From positions 186,001-250,000 of the forward strand of contig NKIH01000001.1 in the NCBI GenBank assembly GCA_002255925.1: a stretch of DNA of 64,000 nucleotides, written 5' to 3'. The notes under the pieces were generated by a model. The model ran no database searches and had not been told where the DNA came from. It saw nothing but the letters and a program-made list of their open reading frames with translations. Each line of letters starts with the position of its first letter. The first letter of the stretch is position 1. The translations under genes and the position numbers were made by a program. Positions 26,026-34,191 of this stretch are shown piece by piece. The DNA is from Burkholderiales bacterium PBB6 (lineage in GTDB: Bacteria; Pseudomonadota; Gammaproteobacteria; Burkholderiales; Burkholderiaceae_C).

Positions 26026-27478
26026 GTCTCTTTCCTTCTCCGCCAAGGCCCTGTGCGCCGTGGCGATGGCCGTGGCCGCCCTGGGTGCGCAAGCAGCTGG
26101 CGCCAAGGCCCGCCTGCTGATCGTCAACGGTGACCCCGCTGGCGTCGGCTTCAACGACACGACCCCGGCCACGCCGGTGGGTGGCAACCCCGGCACCACG
26201 CTGGGCGAGCAGCGCCTGTTCGTGTACGACTACGTGGCCAAGAAGTGGGCGCGCGAGCTGCCCCCGGGCCCGCCGATCCGCGTGGCTGCCAGCTGGCAAG
26301 CCCTGACCTGCTCGGCCACCAGCGCCGTGCTGGGTTCGGCCGGTGCCTACAACGTGTGGCGCAATTTCCCGAACGCTCCGAAGCAGGACGTCTGGTATTC
26401 GTCCGCGCTGGCCAACACCCTGGCCGGCAGCGACCTGGACGAAGGCGTTGATCCGGAAATCATCTCGCGCTTCAACGTGAACCTGGGCACCCCGGGCTGC
26501 CTGCCGAGCTCGCCGTTCTACCTGGGCGTGGACAACGTCGCCCCGGCTGGCCACATCAACTTCGCCATCGTGCTGCTGCATGAGCTGGGCCACGGCCTGG
26601 GCTTCCAGGCTCTGACCAGCGGCTCCACCGGTGCACGCATTGCCGACGACGTGGGCACCTTCCCGGCCATGTGGGAATCGTTCATGTACGACAACACGGC
26701 TGGCAAGTCGTGGGCCGACATGACCGACGCCGAGCGCGTGACCTCGGGCATCAACACCAACAACCTGGTGTGGACCGGCGCGAACGTGGTGGCCGACGCT
26801 CCGAAGGTGCTGAACGGCACCCCGTTCCTGAAGCTGTTCTCGCAGGCTGCACCTGATGTTGCCGGCACCTACTCGGTGGGCACGGCTTCGTTCGGCGCTC
26901 CGGTGACGACGACTGGCCTGAAGGGCGACATCGCCCCGATCGTGGACCAGACTGACGGCGTGACGGGCCTGGCCTGCAACCCGCTGAGCCCTGAGAACGC
27001 GGCTGCCGTGGCCGGCAAGATCGCCCTGGTGGACCGTGGCGTGTGCGGCTTCACCATCAAGGCGAAGAACGTGCAGAACGCTGGCGCCGTGGGCGTGCTG
27101 GTGGCCGACAACGTGGTGGCAGGCCTGACCGGCCTGGGCGGCGCTGACCCGACCGTCGTCATCCCGGCTGTGCGCATCCTGAAGACCGACGGCGCCAAGA
27201 TCCGTGCTGGCGTGGCTGCAGCAGGCGCCGCCGGCGTCCGTGGCAACCTGCGTGTCGACAACAACGTCCGCTCGGCGTCTGACGCCGCCGGCCGTCCGCG
27301 TCTGTACGCACCGAACCCGTACCAGTCGGGCTCATCCGTCTCGCATTGGGACACCGCCGCCAGCCCGAACCTGCTGATGGAACCGGCGATCAACGCCGAC
27401 CTGACCCAGAAGGTCAAGGCACCGGTGGACCTGACGCTGCCCCTGCTGAAGGACATCGGCTGGCCGATCGGCCAGTAA
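26018..27478 (+). CDS. Secreted zinc metalloprotease with inserted PA domain
   Basis: Read from the TTG at 26018 (AAGGAG seven bases upstream) the protein has 486 residues and a classical signal peptide ending near 'GAQAAGA' (about residue 27). The zinc motif 'HELGHGLGF' places ligands at H188 and H192 and the catalytic Glu at 189. A protease-associated domain lies around residues 320-400 ('GKIALVDRGVCGFTIKAKNV' and 'AGAVGVLVADN'). A late 'SVSHWD...NLLMEP' segment matches secreted bacterial PA-domain peptidases. It should degrade proteins outside the cytoplasm. Codon choice differs from many neighbours (frequent CCG, GCT, AAG), which suggests strong expression. It is followed by a strong terminator, closing a two-gene operon. 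Confidence 0.85.
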   Translation: MNKSLSFSAKALCAVAMAVAALGAQAAGAKARLLIVNGDPAGVGFNDTTPATPVGGNPGTTLGEQRLFVYDYVAKKWARELPPGPPIRVAASWQALTCSATSAVLGSAGAYNVWRNFPNAPKQDVWYSSALANTLAGSDLDEGVDPEIISRFNVNLGTPGCLPSSPFYLGVDNVAPAGHINFAIVLLHELGHGLGFQALTSGSTGARIADDVGTFPAMWESFMYDNTAGKSWADMTDAERVTSGINTNNLVWTGANVVADAPKVLNGTPFLKLFSQAAPDVAGTYSVGTASFGAPVTTTGLKGDIAPIVDQTDGVTGLACNPLSPENAAAVAGKIALVDRGVCGFTIKAKNVQNAGAVGVLVADNVVAGLTGLGGADPTVVIPAVRILKTDGAKIRAGVAAAGAAGVRGNLRVDNNVRSASDAAGRPRLYAPNPYQSGSSVSHWDTAASPNLLMEPAINADLTQKVKAPVDLTLPLLKDIGWPIGQ

Positions 27479-27533
27479 GCTGCCAGCCGCAGCAGCCTGC
27501 AACTGCAGGCTGAACGCGGACTGAAGGTACCAA

Positions 27534-27563
27534 GGGCCGGGTGGCAACACCCGGCCCTTTTTT
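27534..27563 (+). terminator. Intrinsic terminator after the PA-domain protease gene
   Basis: A ten-base perfect stem (GGGCCGGGTG / CACCCGGCCC) closes a GCAA tetraloop and is followed by six T residues, a textbook rho-independent terminator. Confidence 0.93.
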
Positions 27564-27700
27564 CATGTCGGTGGCGCGTGGGATGGCAACCCGGGCGGCA
27601 GCCACTGCGTGCGCACCCCCGCCATGTACCTGTGCTCGCGCTTGACGGATCATGTGAGCCTGAGTCGCAAGATCAGAACCATCTACTCCGGGAGATCGCC

Positions 27701-28198
27701 ATGCGCCAATTGAATGTCCTCAAACGTGCCCCCACCCATGCGCTCTTGCTGGGCGTATTGGGCCTGTTTGCCACCGGCCTGCGGGCCGAGCAGATCGGCG
27801 CCGTCGACACGGTGTTCAAGTTCATCGGGCCCGACCACAAGATCGTGGTGGAAGCCTACGACGACCCGAAGGTGGCGGGCGTGACCTGCTATGTGTCGCG
27901 CGCCAAGACCGGCGGCATCAAGGGCGCGCTGGGCCTCGCGGAAGACAAGTCGGAAGCCTCCATCGCCTGCCGGGCCGTCGGGCCGGTGTCGTTCGGCAAG
28001 CCGCTGCCCGAACAGGAAGAGGTGTTCAGCGAGCGCATCAGCCTGGTGTTCAAGAAGCTGCGCATCGTGCGGATGGTGGACACGCCGCGCAACACGCTGG
28101 TCTACCTGACCTACTCCGACCGGCTGATTGAAGGCTCGCCGCAGAACTCGGTGACCGCCGTGCCGGTGGACCGCGGCACGCCGATTCCGGTCAAGTAA
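27701..28198 (+). CDS. creA: CreA family periplasmic protein
   Basis: From the ATG at 27701 (GGGAG ten bases upstream) the product is 165 residues, close to E. coli CreA. It has a signal peptide ending around 'GLRAEQIG', the conserved start '[20 protein letters not shown]', the '[18 protein letters not shown]' core and '[19 protein letters not shown]'. CreA proteins are exported and of uncertain biochemical role; the E. coli gene sits with the CreBC two-component system, which is not present here. It stands alone after the terminator of the protease gene. Confidence 0.93.
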   Translation: MRQLNVLKRAPTHALLLGVLGLFATGLRAEQIGAVDTVFKFIGPDHKIVVEAYDDPKVAGVTCYVSRAKTGGIKGALGLAEDKSEASIACRAVGPVSFGKPLPEQEEVFSERISLVFKKLRIVRMVDTPRNTLVYLTYSDRLIEGSPQNSVTAVPVDRGTPIPVK

Positions 28199-28227
28199 AT
28201 CAGCCGGCGCGGGCCGGCCAACGCGCG

Positions 28228-29085
28228 TCAGGCCTCGCGGCCGGACATGCGCATCTGCCGCGCGGTTTCCTCATCGCGCGCATCGTCGATTTCACGCAGC
28301 ACGCTGCGCAGATCAACGCTGGCGAGTTCGGGCTCGAAGTGGCCGGTCAGCGGGGTATCGGCCTGCAGCATGCCGCGCTGATAAAGGCTCCACATCTCGG
28401 GGCCATAGGCGGTGTTGAGCAGCGCCGGCTCGAAGCGGCCGAAGAAGTTGCGCAGGTTGTCCACGTCGCGCAGCAGCATGCGGGCGGCGTGGTTGTTGCC
28501 GGCGGCGTCCACCGCCTGCGGCAGGTCGATGATGACCGGGCCGTCTTCGGCCAGCAGGATGTTGAACTCCGACAAGTCACCGTGCACGGTGCCGGCCGAG
28601 GCCAGCATGCGCACCACCTGGCGCAGCAGCGTGTCGTGGTGGCGCGCGGCATCTTCCCGCGTGAACTCGACGTCGTTGAGGCGCGGCGCGGCATCGCCAT
28701 CGGCGTTGGTGACCAGCTCCATCAGCAGCACGCCGTCATGGAAATTCAAGGGCCGGGGCACGCGCACGCCGGCCGCAGCCAGGCGGTACAGCGCGTCCAC
28801 CTCGGCGCTCTGCCAGGCCTCTTCCTGGGCCTGCCGGCCGAAGCGGGTGCCCTTGGCCATGGCGCGCGCCTGGCGGGTGTTCTTCACCTTGCGGTTTTCG
28901 GTGTAGTCCACGGCTTGCCGGAAGCTGCGGTGGGTGGCTTCCTTGTAGATCTTGGCGCACAGCGTTTCGTCACCGCTGCGCACCACGTAGACCATGGCTT
29001 CCTTGCCGCTCATGAGTTGTCGAACCACGGTGTCGATCAACCCTTCTTCGATCAGCGACTGCAGTCGGGGAGGTGCTTTCATCAC
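28228..29085 (-). CDS. RIO1-type atypical serine protein kinase
   Basis: This 285-residue protein has the RIO kinase order of motifs: the nucleotide loop 'SGKEAMVYVV' (about 27-36), lysine in 'CAKIYKEATHRSFR', the catalytic loop 'HGDLSEFNIL' with D170, and the metal-binding 'IIDLPQAVD'. Length fits bacterial RIO1 homologues. In archaea and eukaryotes RIO1 works in ribosome maturation; the bacterial role is less clear. Two adjacent ATG codons (29085 and 29082) could start it. It is transcribed alone, opposite to creA and to the lipoprotein gene. Confidence 0.9.
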   Translation of the reverse strand: MMKAPPRLQSLIEEGLIDTVVRQLMSGKEAMVYVVRSGDETLCAKIYKEATHRSFRQAVDYTENRKVKNTRQARAMAKGTRFGRQAQEEAWQSAEVDALYRLAAAGVRVPRPLNFHDGVLLMELVTNADGDAAPRLNDVEFTREDAARHHDTLLRQVVRMLASAGTVHGDLSEFNILLAEDGPVIIDLPQAVDAAGNNHAARMLLRDVDNLRNFFGRFEPALLNTAYGPEMWSLYQRGMLQADTPLTGHFEPELASVDLRSVLREIDDARDEETARQMRMSGREA

Positions 29086-29163
29086 CCATTGTGCGCGAGG
29101 CTGTCATCGCTGTCGGGCTCGATGGCGTTAGGGAGGTGTCTTCCACATCCGAGGCTTGCTGCC

Positions 29164-29385
29164 ATGACCGCCTATCCACGTGCCACCCGGCTGCTGTCGC
29201 TCGCCGCCACCCTGTTGCTGGGCGCAGCGCTCAGCGGCTGCATCGTGGTCACGCCGCGCGGTTATCACCACGGCTGGCGGCCCGGCGTGGTGGTGGAATC
29301 ACCGCCAGTGATCTACCCGGGCGGCGGCCCCCGCGGCGACTGGGATCACGGTCGCGGCGATGACCGCTGGGGTGGTCGCCGCTGA
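29164..29385 (+). CDS. Small lipoprotein, Gly/Asp/Arg-rich
   Basis: The ATG at 29164 opens a 73-residue product with an n-region, a hydrophobic core ('LLSLAATLLLGAAL') and a lipobox 'LSGC', so Cys at about residue 24 should be lipidated. The mature part is short and low in complexity ('GGGPRGDWDHGRGDDRWGGR'). Similar tiny lipoproteins are common in betaproteobacteria and have no known activity. It lies 30 bp before the diguanylate cyclase gene. Confidence 0.7.
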   Translation: MTAYPRATRLLSLAATLLLGAALSGCIVVTPRGYHHGWRPGVVVESPPVIYPGGGPRGDWDHGRGDDRWGGRR

Positions 29386-29415
29386 CCCGGCTCGCCACAC
29401 CGGCAGAATGGGGGG

Positions 29416-30894
29416 ATGCCGTTGGTATTGCCCCTTGCTGTTTTGTTGATCCAGGCCCTGTTGATGGGCCTTATGCCGGCCGACATTCCGACCATCGCCT
29501 ACCTGGCCATGGTGATCGTGCCGGTACTGTCCGGCGTGTGCGTGCTGCTGCGCGCATACCGTGAAGCCAAGCACGCGCGCAGCGGCTGGTTGCTGCTGGC
29601 CTTCGCCATCTTCATCTGGACCGGCGGTGCCGCCGCCAACCTCTGGCACGAATGGGTGCTGGGCCGCCAGAACGACATGTACCGGGAGGCCATGCTGGCG
29701 TTCCATCTGTCGGCGGTGCCGCTGCTGCTGCTGATCGCCACGCCCTGGCGTGCAGGCTGGTCTGAGCCCATCCGCTGGGTCGACGCAGGGCTGTCGCTCG
29801 CGCTGGGTGTCAGCTACTTCCTGCTGACCTGGCAAAGCCTGACCGCCCGCGGCGCCCCGGATGAAGCCAGCGTGGCCGTGATGGTGTGGCTGGTGGATGC
29901 GCAGAACCTGTTCGTGGCCGCCGGCGCCGTTGTGCGGTGGCGCGCCGCGCAAGAGCGCGCCGAGCGCGACCTCTTCACCGCCGTGGCCACCCACAGCGTG
30001 GTCTACATGGTGCTCGCGGGGCTGAACAACCATTGGGTGGCGGCGCAGGGGCCGGAAATCAGCTCGGCCATCACCGTGGCCTTTGCGCTGCTGATGACGC
30101 TGGCCCTGCGGCCAGCCGGCCCCATGATGCTGAGCCAGGTGCCCCTGCGCGTGGTGCTGATGGTGCGCAGCCTGAGCCCGGTGATGATTGCCGGCGCGCT
30201 GCTGGGCGTGTCGCTGGTGCTGGTGCCCTTCGATTACCCCGCCGGCGTGGTGGGGGTGCTGGTGGCGGTGCTGGGCTATGCCTTGCGCAACACGCTGTCC
30301 CAGGCCAGCACGTTGGCGACTGGTGAGTTGCTGCGGCGTGAACACGACGCCCTGCAATCGGTGGCCTTCACCGATGCGCTGACCGGCGTGGCCAACCGCC
30401 ACTGGCTGGATCGCTCATTGAACGAGGCCTGGCGCCGCGCGCTGCGTGAGCGCCACAGCCTGAGCGTGCTGATGATCGACATCGACCACTTCAAGCTGCT
30501 GAACGACCGCTACGGCCACACCACGGGTGACCACTGCCTGCGCGAGGTGGCCGAGGCCCTGAGCAGCGCGCTGGTGCGGCCGGGTGATCACCTCGTGCGT
30601 TATGGCGGCGAGGAGTTTCTGGCGATTCTGGAAGACGCTGATGCGAACGGCGCCCTGGTGGTGGCCGAGCGCATGCGCCAGGCCGTGTCGGCCCTGCGCC
30701 TGGAGCACATGGACAGCGCCAGCGGCCTGCTGAGCGTCAGCATCGGCGTGGCCAGTGCCTTGGCCATGTCCGGGCGGGCTCCCATTACGCTGGTGGAAGC
30801 CGCAGACAAGGCCCTCTACGACGCGAAGTGCCAGGGCCGCGACCGCGTGGTCGTGGCCGCTGGCGCGGGCAACGCCGACACGAAGCAGGCCTGA
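29416..30894 (+). CDS. Membrane-anchored diguanylate cyclase (GGDEF)
   Basis: The first ~300 residues of this 492-residue protein form a chain of hydrophobic segments, probably eight to ten helices, with no recognised sensor family. The C-terminal GGDEF domain starts at 'FTDALTGVANRHWLDRSL', has 'IDIDHFKLLNDRYGH', the active-site loop 'GGEEF' at 397-401, and an RxxD inhibitory site ('RPGD') five residues before it. It should make cyclic di-GMP with product inhibition in response to a membrane-sensed signal. Its last 79 bases overlap the convergent lysoplasmalogenase gene. Confidence 0.92.
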   Translation: MPLVLPLAVLLIQALLMGLMPADIPTIAYLAMVIVPVLSGVCVLLRAYREAKHARSGWLLLAFAIFIWTGGAAANLWHEWVLGRQNDMYREAMLAFHLSAVPLLLLIATPWRAGWSEPIRWVDAGLSLALGVSYFLLTWQSLTARGAPDEASVAVMVWLVDAQNLFVAAGAVVRWRAAQERAERDLFTAVATHSVVYMVLAGLNNHWVAAQGPEISSAITVAFALLMTLALRPAGPMMLSQVPLRVVLMVRSLSPVMIAGALLGVSLVLVPFDYPAGVVGVLVAVLGYALRNTLSQASTLATGELLRREHDALQSVAFTDALTGVANRHWLDRSLNEAWRRALRERHSLSVLMIDIDHFKLLNDRYGHTTGDHCLREVAEALSSALVRPGDHLVRYGGEEFLAILEDADANGALVVAERMRQAVSALRLEHMDSASGLLSVSIGVASALAMSGRAPITLVEAADKALYDAKCQGRDRVVVAAGAGNADTKQA

Positions 30895-31526
30895 GCCACC
30901 CAGTAGGTGACCAGCACCCAGAGGCTGTCCATCGGCACCGGCCCGGCGAACTTGTTGATGGCGATCAGTGAGTCAGACAGCATGAACAGCAGGCCGCCAC
31001 CAGCCGCCAGTCGCGCCCCCGACACCTGCACGGCTTGTGAGGCATCCTGGCGCAGCGCCTGCCAGCGGCCTGCAGCCAACGCTGCCATGCAACTCAGCGC
31101 CACCACATACACCAGCACCGGCGGCTGAAGCTCAGCCGGAATGGACGGCCACAGCCAACTGAGCACAGCCGCCGCCACCACCGCATTGAACGCCAGCGCC
31201 GGCCACCACCAAGCGCGGTGCCCGCCCCGGGTGAAGGCCACGATGTAAGCCAGGTGCGCCAGCATGAACGACCCCAGGCCCGGCAAGAAGCCCGCCACCG
31301 GCCACATCAGCGCCACATCACCCGCCAGCGAGCACACCAGCGCCCGGCGGATCCACGGCTGCATCGGGTGGCCCACGCCCCGCGGCCAGGCCCAGAGCAT
31401 CAACAACAACGTGGTGGCCGGCTTGAAAACATAGTTCAGCCAAGGCTGGCCCAGCGCCCATGGCGCCGACACAATGGCCAGAACGCCAGAAATGGCCGCC
31501 AGCAGCAACACAGGTGGAAAGTTCAT
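30816..31526 (-). CDS. YhhN family protein, putative lysoplasmalogenase
   Basis: The start is set at the ATG at 31526 because it opens directly into the first membrane helix ('MNFPPVLLLAAISGVLAIVS'); an upstream extension is Cys/Trp-rich and not membrane-like. The 236-residue protein has about eight helices and the YhhN hallmarks 'VFKPATTLLLMLWAW', 'SLAGDVALMW' and 'LFMLSDSLIAINKF'. In this family the acidic residues in these helices support hydrolysis of the vinyl-ether bond of lysoplasmalogens. The hydrophilic tail ('TTTRSRPWHFAS') is encoded opposite the end of the diguanylate cyclase gene. Confidence 0.88.
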   Translation of the reverse strand: MNFPPVLLLAAISGVLAIVSAPWALGQPWLNYVFKPATTLLLMLWAWPRGVGHPMQPWIRRALVCSLAGDVALMWPVAGFLPGLGSFMLAHLAYIVAFTRGGHRAWWWPALAFNAVVAAAVLSWLWPSIPAELQPPVLVYVVALSCMAALAAGRWQALRQDASQAVQVSGARLAAGGGLLFMLSDSLIAINKFAGPVPMDSLWVLVTYWVAQACFVSALPAPAATTTRSRPWHFAS

Positions 31527-31667
31527 GGTGGGCAGTTTCCCAGCCCGCCGGGGCTGCAGCCATCCGGGGCAACGGCAATGACAAAGGCTGCCGTCGCCAT
31601 CTGTGCCAACCACTTTGCATGACGCTCAACAGCCCGCCGGAGCGGCCGATAAGCGCCATGGCCCGGC

Positions 31668-32786
31668 ATGTGGCCGGAGCGGGAATTCAATCGAGTGGAC
31701 ATCGAGGACGCGTACGTCGAGCTGGGGGTGCAACGCACTGCCAGCGAACAAGAGGTCAAGGCCGCCTGGCGCAAGCTGGTGTCCCAGTGGCACCCCGATC
31801 GCCATCCGGGCCCGATGGCCGTGGCGCGCATGCAGCGCATCAACCTGGCCTACCAGCTGATCCGCGACCAAGACCCGGCGGAAGATGCGCCTGCGCCCCC
31901 GCCGCAGGCATCGCCACGGCCACCACCACCGCCACAGGCTGAGCCCCCAGCGGCACCGCCCGCAGGGCCACCGCCGCCACCAGGCCCGCCCCCGCGTGTC
32001 GTGCGGCGGAGCGTGAAGCTGACACTGGAAGAAGCGGCGCTCGGCTGCACGCGCTTGCTCAGCGGCTTCTTGTCGTCGACCTGCGAGCCCTGTGACGGCC
32101 GGGGCGTGCTGCGCCACACCCACGATTGCAGCAACTGCAACGGCACCGGCACGGCGCGCGCACCGGGCTGGATCGGCTTGTTCAGCCTGCCGGGCGAATG
32201 CACGGTGTGCGACGGCAGCGGCAAGACACGCGTGCCCTGCGCAGCCTGCCAGGGCACCGGCAAGGCCGCCTCGCTGCCATGGCGCCTCACCGTGCGCATA
32301 CCGGCGGGCGCCCGCCAGGGCGACGTGTTGCATGCCGACGGCAGCCAGGCCAGAGCGGGCCACGGCGCCGTGACGCTGGACATGACGATCGACCTGCTGC
32401 CGCACCCCTTGTTCAAGCTGGATGACGACGGCCTGCTGCATATCAAGGTGCCCATCGACGGCTTCGGCTGGATGGCACAACGCGCCGTGGACATCCCTAC
32501 CCTGGATGGCCTGCGAGCCCTGCGCCTGGTGCGCGAACAGCTGCACTACCGCCTTCCAGCGGCCGGCTACCCGTCTCGCAAGCCCGGCTTGCGCGGTGAC
32601 CTGGCGGTGGAGGTGGAGCCGATCTTTCCGGCACGGCTCAGCAGCGAACAGCAACGCCTGCTGGATCAACTGGTCGCGGCTTCGGCCGGCAGCGACGAAA
32701 CCGCGCCCGACCCCCGACTGGCCCAATGGAAGAAGGACCTGCAGGCCTGGCAGCGCAAGCACCAGCAGCAACAGCGCAAACGCTGA
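31668..32786 (+). CDS. DnaJ-like co-chaperone with proline-rich linker
   Basis: The 372-residue protein opens with a J domain (about residues 10-70) including 'VSQWHPDRHPGPM', whose HPD triad stimulates Hsp70 ATPase. Where DnaJ has a Gly/Phe-rich region, this protein has a ~40-residue run rich in Pro and Ala. It then has all four zinc-binding repeats (CEPCDGRG, CSNCNGTG, CTVCDGSG, CAACQGTG) and a C-terminal substrate-binding region ('LTVRIPAGARQGDVLHADG'). It is a type-I-like J protein but not standard DnaJ. The start could also be the GTG at 31695. No dnaK or grpE is nearby. Confidence 0.88.
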   Translation: MWPEREFNRVDIEDAYVELGVQRTASEQEVKAAWRKLVSQWHPDRHPGPMAVARMQRINLAYQLIRDQDPAEDAPAPPPQASPRPPPPPQAEPPAAPPAGPPPPPGPPPRVVRRSVKLTLEEAALGCTRLLSGFLSSTCEPCDGRGVLRHTHDCSNCNGTGTARAPGWIGLFSLPGECTVCDGSGKTRVPCAACQGTGKAASLPWRLTVRIPAGARQGDVLHADGSQARAGHGAVTLDMTIDLLPHPLFKLDDDGLLHIKVPIDGFGWMAQRAVDIPTLDGLRALRLVREQLHYRLPAAGYPSRKPGLRGDLAVEVEPIFPARLSSEQQRLLDQLVAASAGSDETAPDPRLAQWKKDLQAWQRKHQQQQRKR

Positions 32787-32884
32787 GAGCGGCTACCGCA
32801 CAGACTTTTGACCGCGCGGCCATCAGGCTATGGCCCTTGTTGACGCCATTTGGGCCTTTGGACCTACCGATCAGGGGATGCGAC

Positions 32885-33565
32885 ATGAACGGTCTTGCCA
32901 TGACCTCCAATGCCACGGCCGCCGCACTGGCCAACGGCGCCGTGACACACGACGACCCTTCCAGCCGACAGGCCCTGTGGCGGGAGATCCAGCGCCTGCG
33001 CGCCCTGCTGGCCCACCAGGAGCGTGCGCTGCTGGCCAGCCGCCAGCGCGAGGAGGAGGCACGCCATTCGGCCTTTCACGACACCTTGACCGGCCTGCCT
33101 AACCGCCAGGCCTTTGACCAGCGCTCCACCGATGCGTTGAGCACGCACCAGCATGCCGCTGACGGCTTCGCGCTGATGTACATCGACCTCGACGGCTTCA
33201 AGGCCGTGAACGACCGGCATGGCCATGCCGTGGGCGACGAGTTGCTGAAGGTCATCAGCGCACGGCTCAGCCACGCGATGCGCAGCGGCGACGCCGTCAG
33301 CCGCCAGGGTGGCGACGAGTTCCTGTGCCTGCTCTGCCATGTGACGATGCAGGCGCACGCAGAGGCGATTGCGCAGAAGCTGCAGGCGGTGGTGAGTGCG
33401 CCGTGTCTGGTGGGTGCTCAGCAGGTGCAGGTGCGCGCCAGCATCGGCATCGCGTTTTACCCGCAGGACGCCAGCGACATGCCGGGCTTGCTTCGCGTGG
33501 CCGACGCCGCGATGTACCGCGCCAAGAAGCACCAGCTGGGGCACGCGTTTTCTGATCTGCAGTGA
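32885..33565 (+). CDS. Soluble diguanylate cyclase (GGDEF) with short coiled-coil
   Basis: I take the ATG at 32885, which has AGGGGA upstream; the longer frame starts inside the J-protein gene. The 226-residue product has a short helical, charged region ('LWREIQRLRALLAHQERALL', about residues 29-48) likely to dimerise. A GGDEF domain follows with 'FHDTLTGLPNRQAFDQR', 'YIDLDGFKAVNDRHGH', 'GGDEF' at 142-146 and an RxxD inhibitory site ('RSGD') just before. No sensor domain or membrane segment is present, so its input is unknown; it should be cytoplasmic. Confidence 0.9.
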   Translation: MNGLAMTSNATAAALANGAVTHDDPSSRQALWREIQRLRALLAHQERALLASRQREEEARHSAFHDTLTGLPNRQAFDQRSTDALSTHQHAADGFALMYIDLDGFKAVNDRHGHAVGDELLKVISARLSHAMRSGDAVSRQGGDEFLCLLCHVTMQAHAEAIAQKLQAVVSAPCLVGAQQVQVRASIGIAFYPQDASDMPGLLRVADAAMYRAKKHQLGHAFSDLQ

Positions 33566-33619
33566 CGCGGCTTCTAAGGCAGCACCAGATCAGACAGGCT
33601 CAATGGGTGAGCCGGGAAT

Positions 33620-33642
33620 GAAAAAGCCGGGCAAGCCCGGCT
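33620..33642 (-). terminator. Intrinsic terminator for the His/Lys-rich protein gene
   Basis: Read on the minus strand, a stem AGCCGGG / CCCGGCT with a four-base loop is followed by five T residues (A-tract at 33621-33625 on the plus strand). It lies about 75 bases after the stop of the leftward gene. Confidence 0.8.
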
Positions 33643-33715
33643 GATTGGCGGTTTCCCGCTGGTGGGTGGCCCGCACGCTGGCGGGCCGAACCATCAGTAC
33701 GCGACCACTGCGCGA

Positions 33716-34024
33716 TTACTTGGCGACAGGTGCTGCAGCCGTCACGGGCGCTGCGGCAGGTGCAGCCGTGGTGGCTGCGGCGGCATGGGCCTTGTGCTCA
33801 TGCTTCTTGGCTTGCTTCGCGGCCATCTTGGCTTCGTGCTTGGCCTGATGCTTGGCTTCGTGCTTGGCCGTTTGCACAGTGGTGGCTGACATGGCAGCCG
33901 GTGCGGCGGTAACGGCCGGGGTGGGCGCGGCCACCGGGGCAGGGGTGGCTGCAGCCTGGGCGAACGAGGCAGCGGCAGCAGCGGACAACAGCGAAGCGAT
34001 GATGAACGATTTGGTCTTGATCAT
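33716..34024 (-). CDS. Secreted Ala-rich protein with Lys/His/Glu repeats
   Basis: With the ATG at 34024 the product is 102 residues and begins with a signal peptide ('MIKTKSFIIASLLSAAAAAS', cut near 'FAQAAA'). The mature protein has an Ala/Pro/Val-rich stretch and then a short repeat region of the type 'KHEAKHQAKHEAK' (about residues 57-80), and an Ala/Val/Thr-rich end. Such low-complexity exported proteins are frequent in this group of bacteria and have no assigned function; the His/Glu clusters could bind metal. A terminator follows. Confidence 0.7.
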   Translation of the reverse strand: MIKTKSFIIASLLSAAAAASFAQAAATPAPVAAPTPAVTAAPAAMSATTVQTAKHEAKHQAKHEAKMAAKQAKKHEHKAHAAAATTAAPAAAPVTAAAPVAK

Positions 34025-34191
34025 GATTCCAGATTCCAGGTGTGATCGAGATTCGCGGTAGCTCCGACTCTCCTGAGCAGGTCCGGCAATCGCCGGGCTT
34101 GAGATGACAACGCCGCCTCGAACACACTGGTTGACGACATTTCTGAAAAAAGTTTCCCAGTCCAAATCAGCCCGTTAAAACTTGTACAGGC

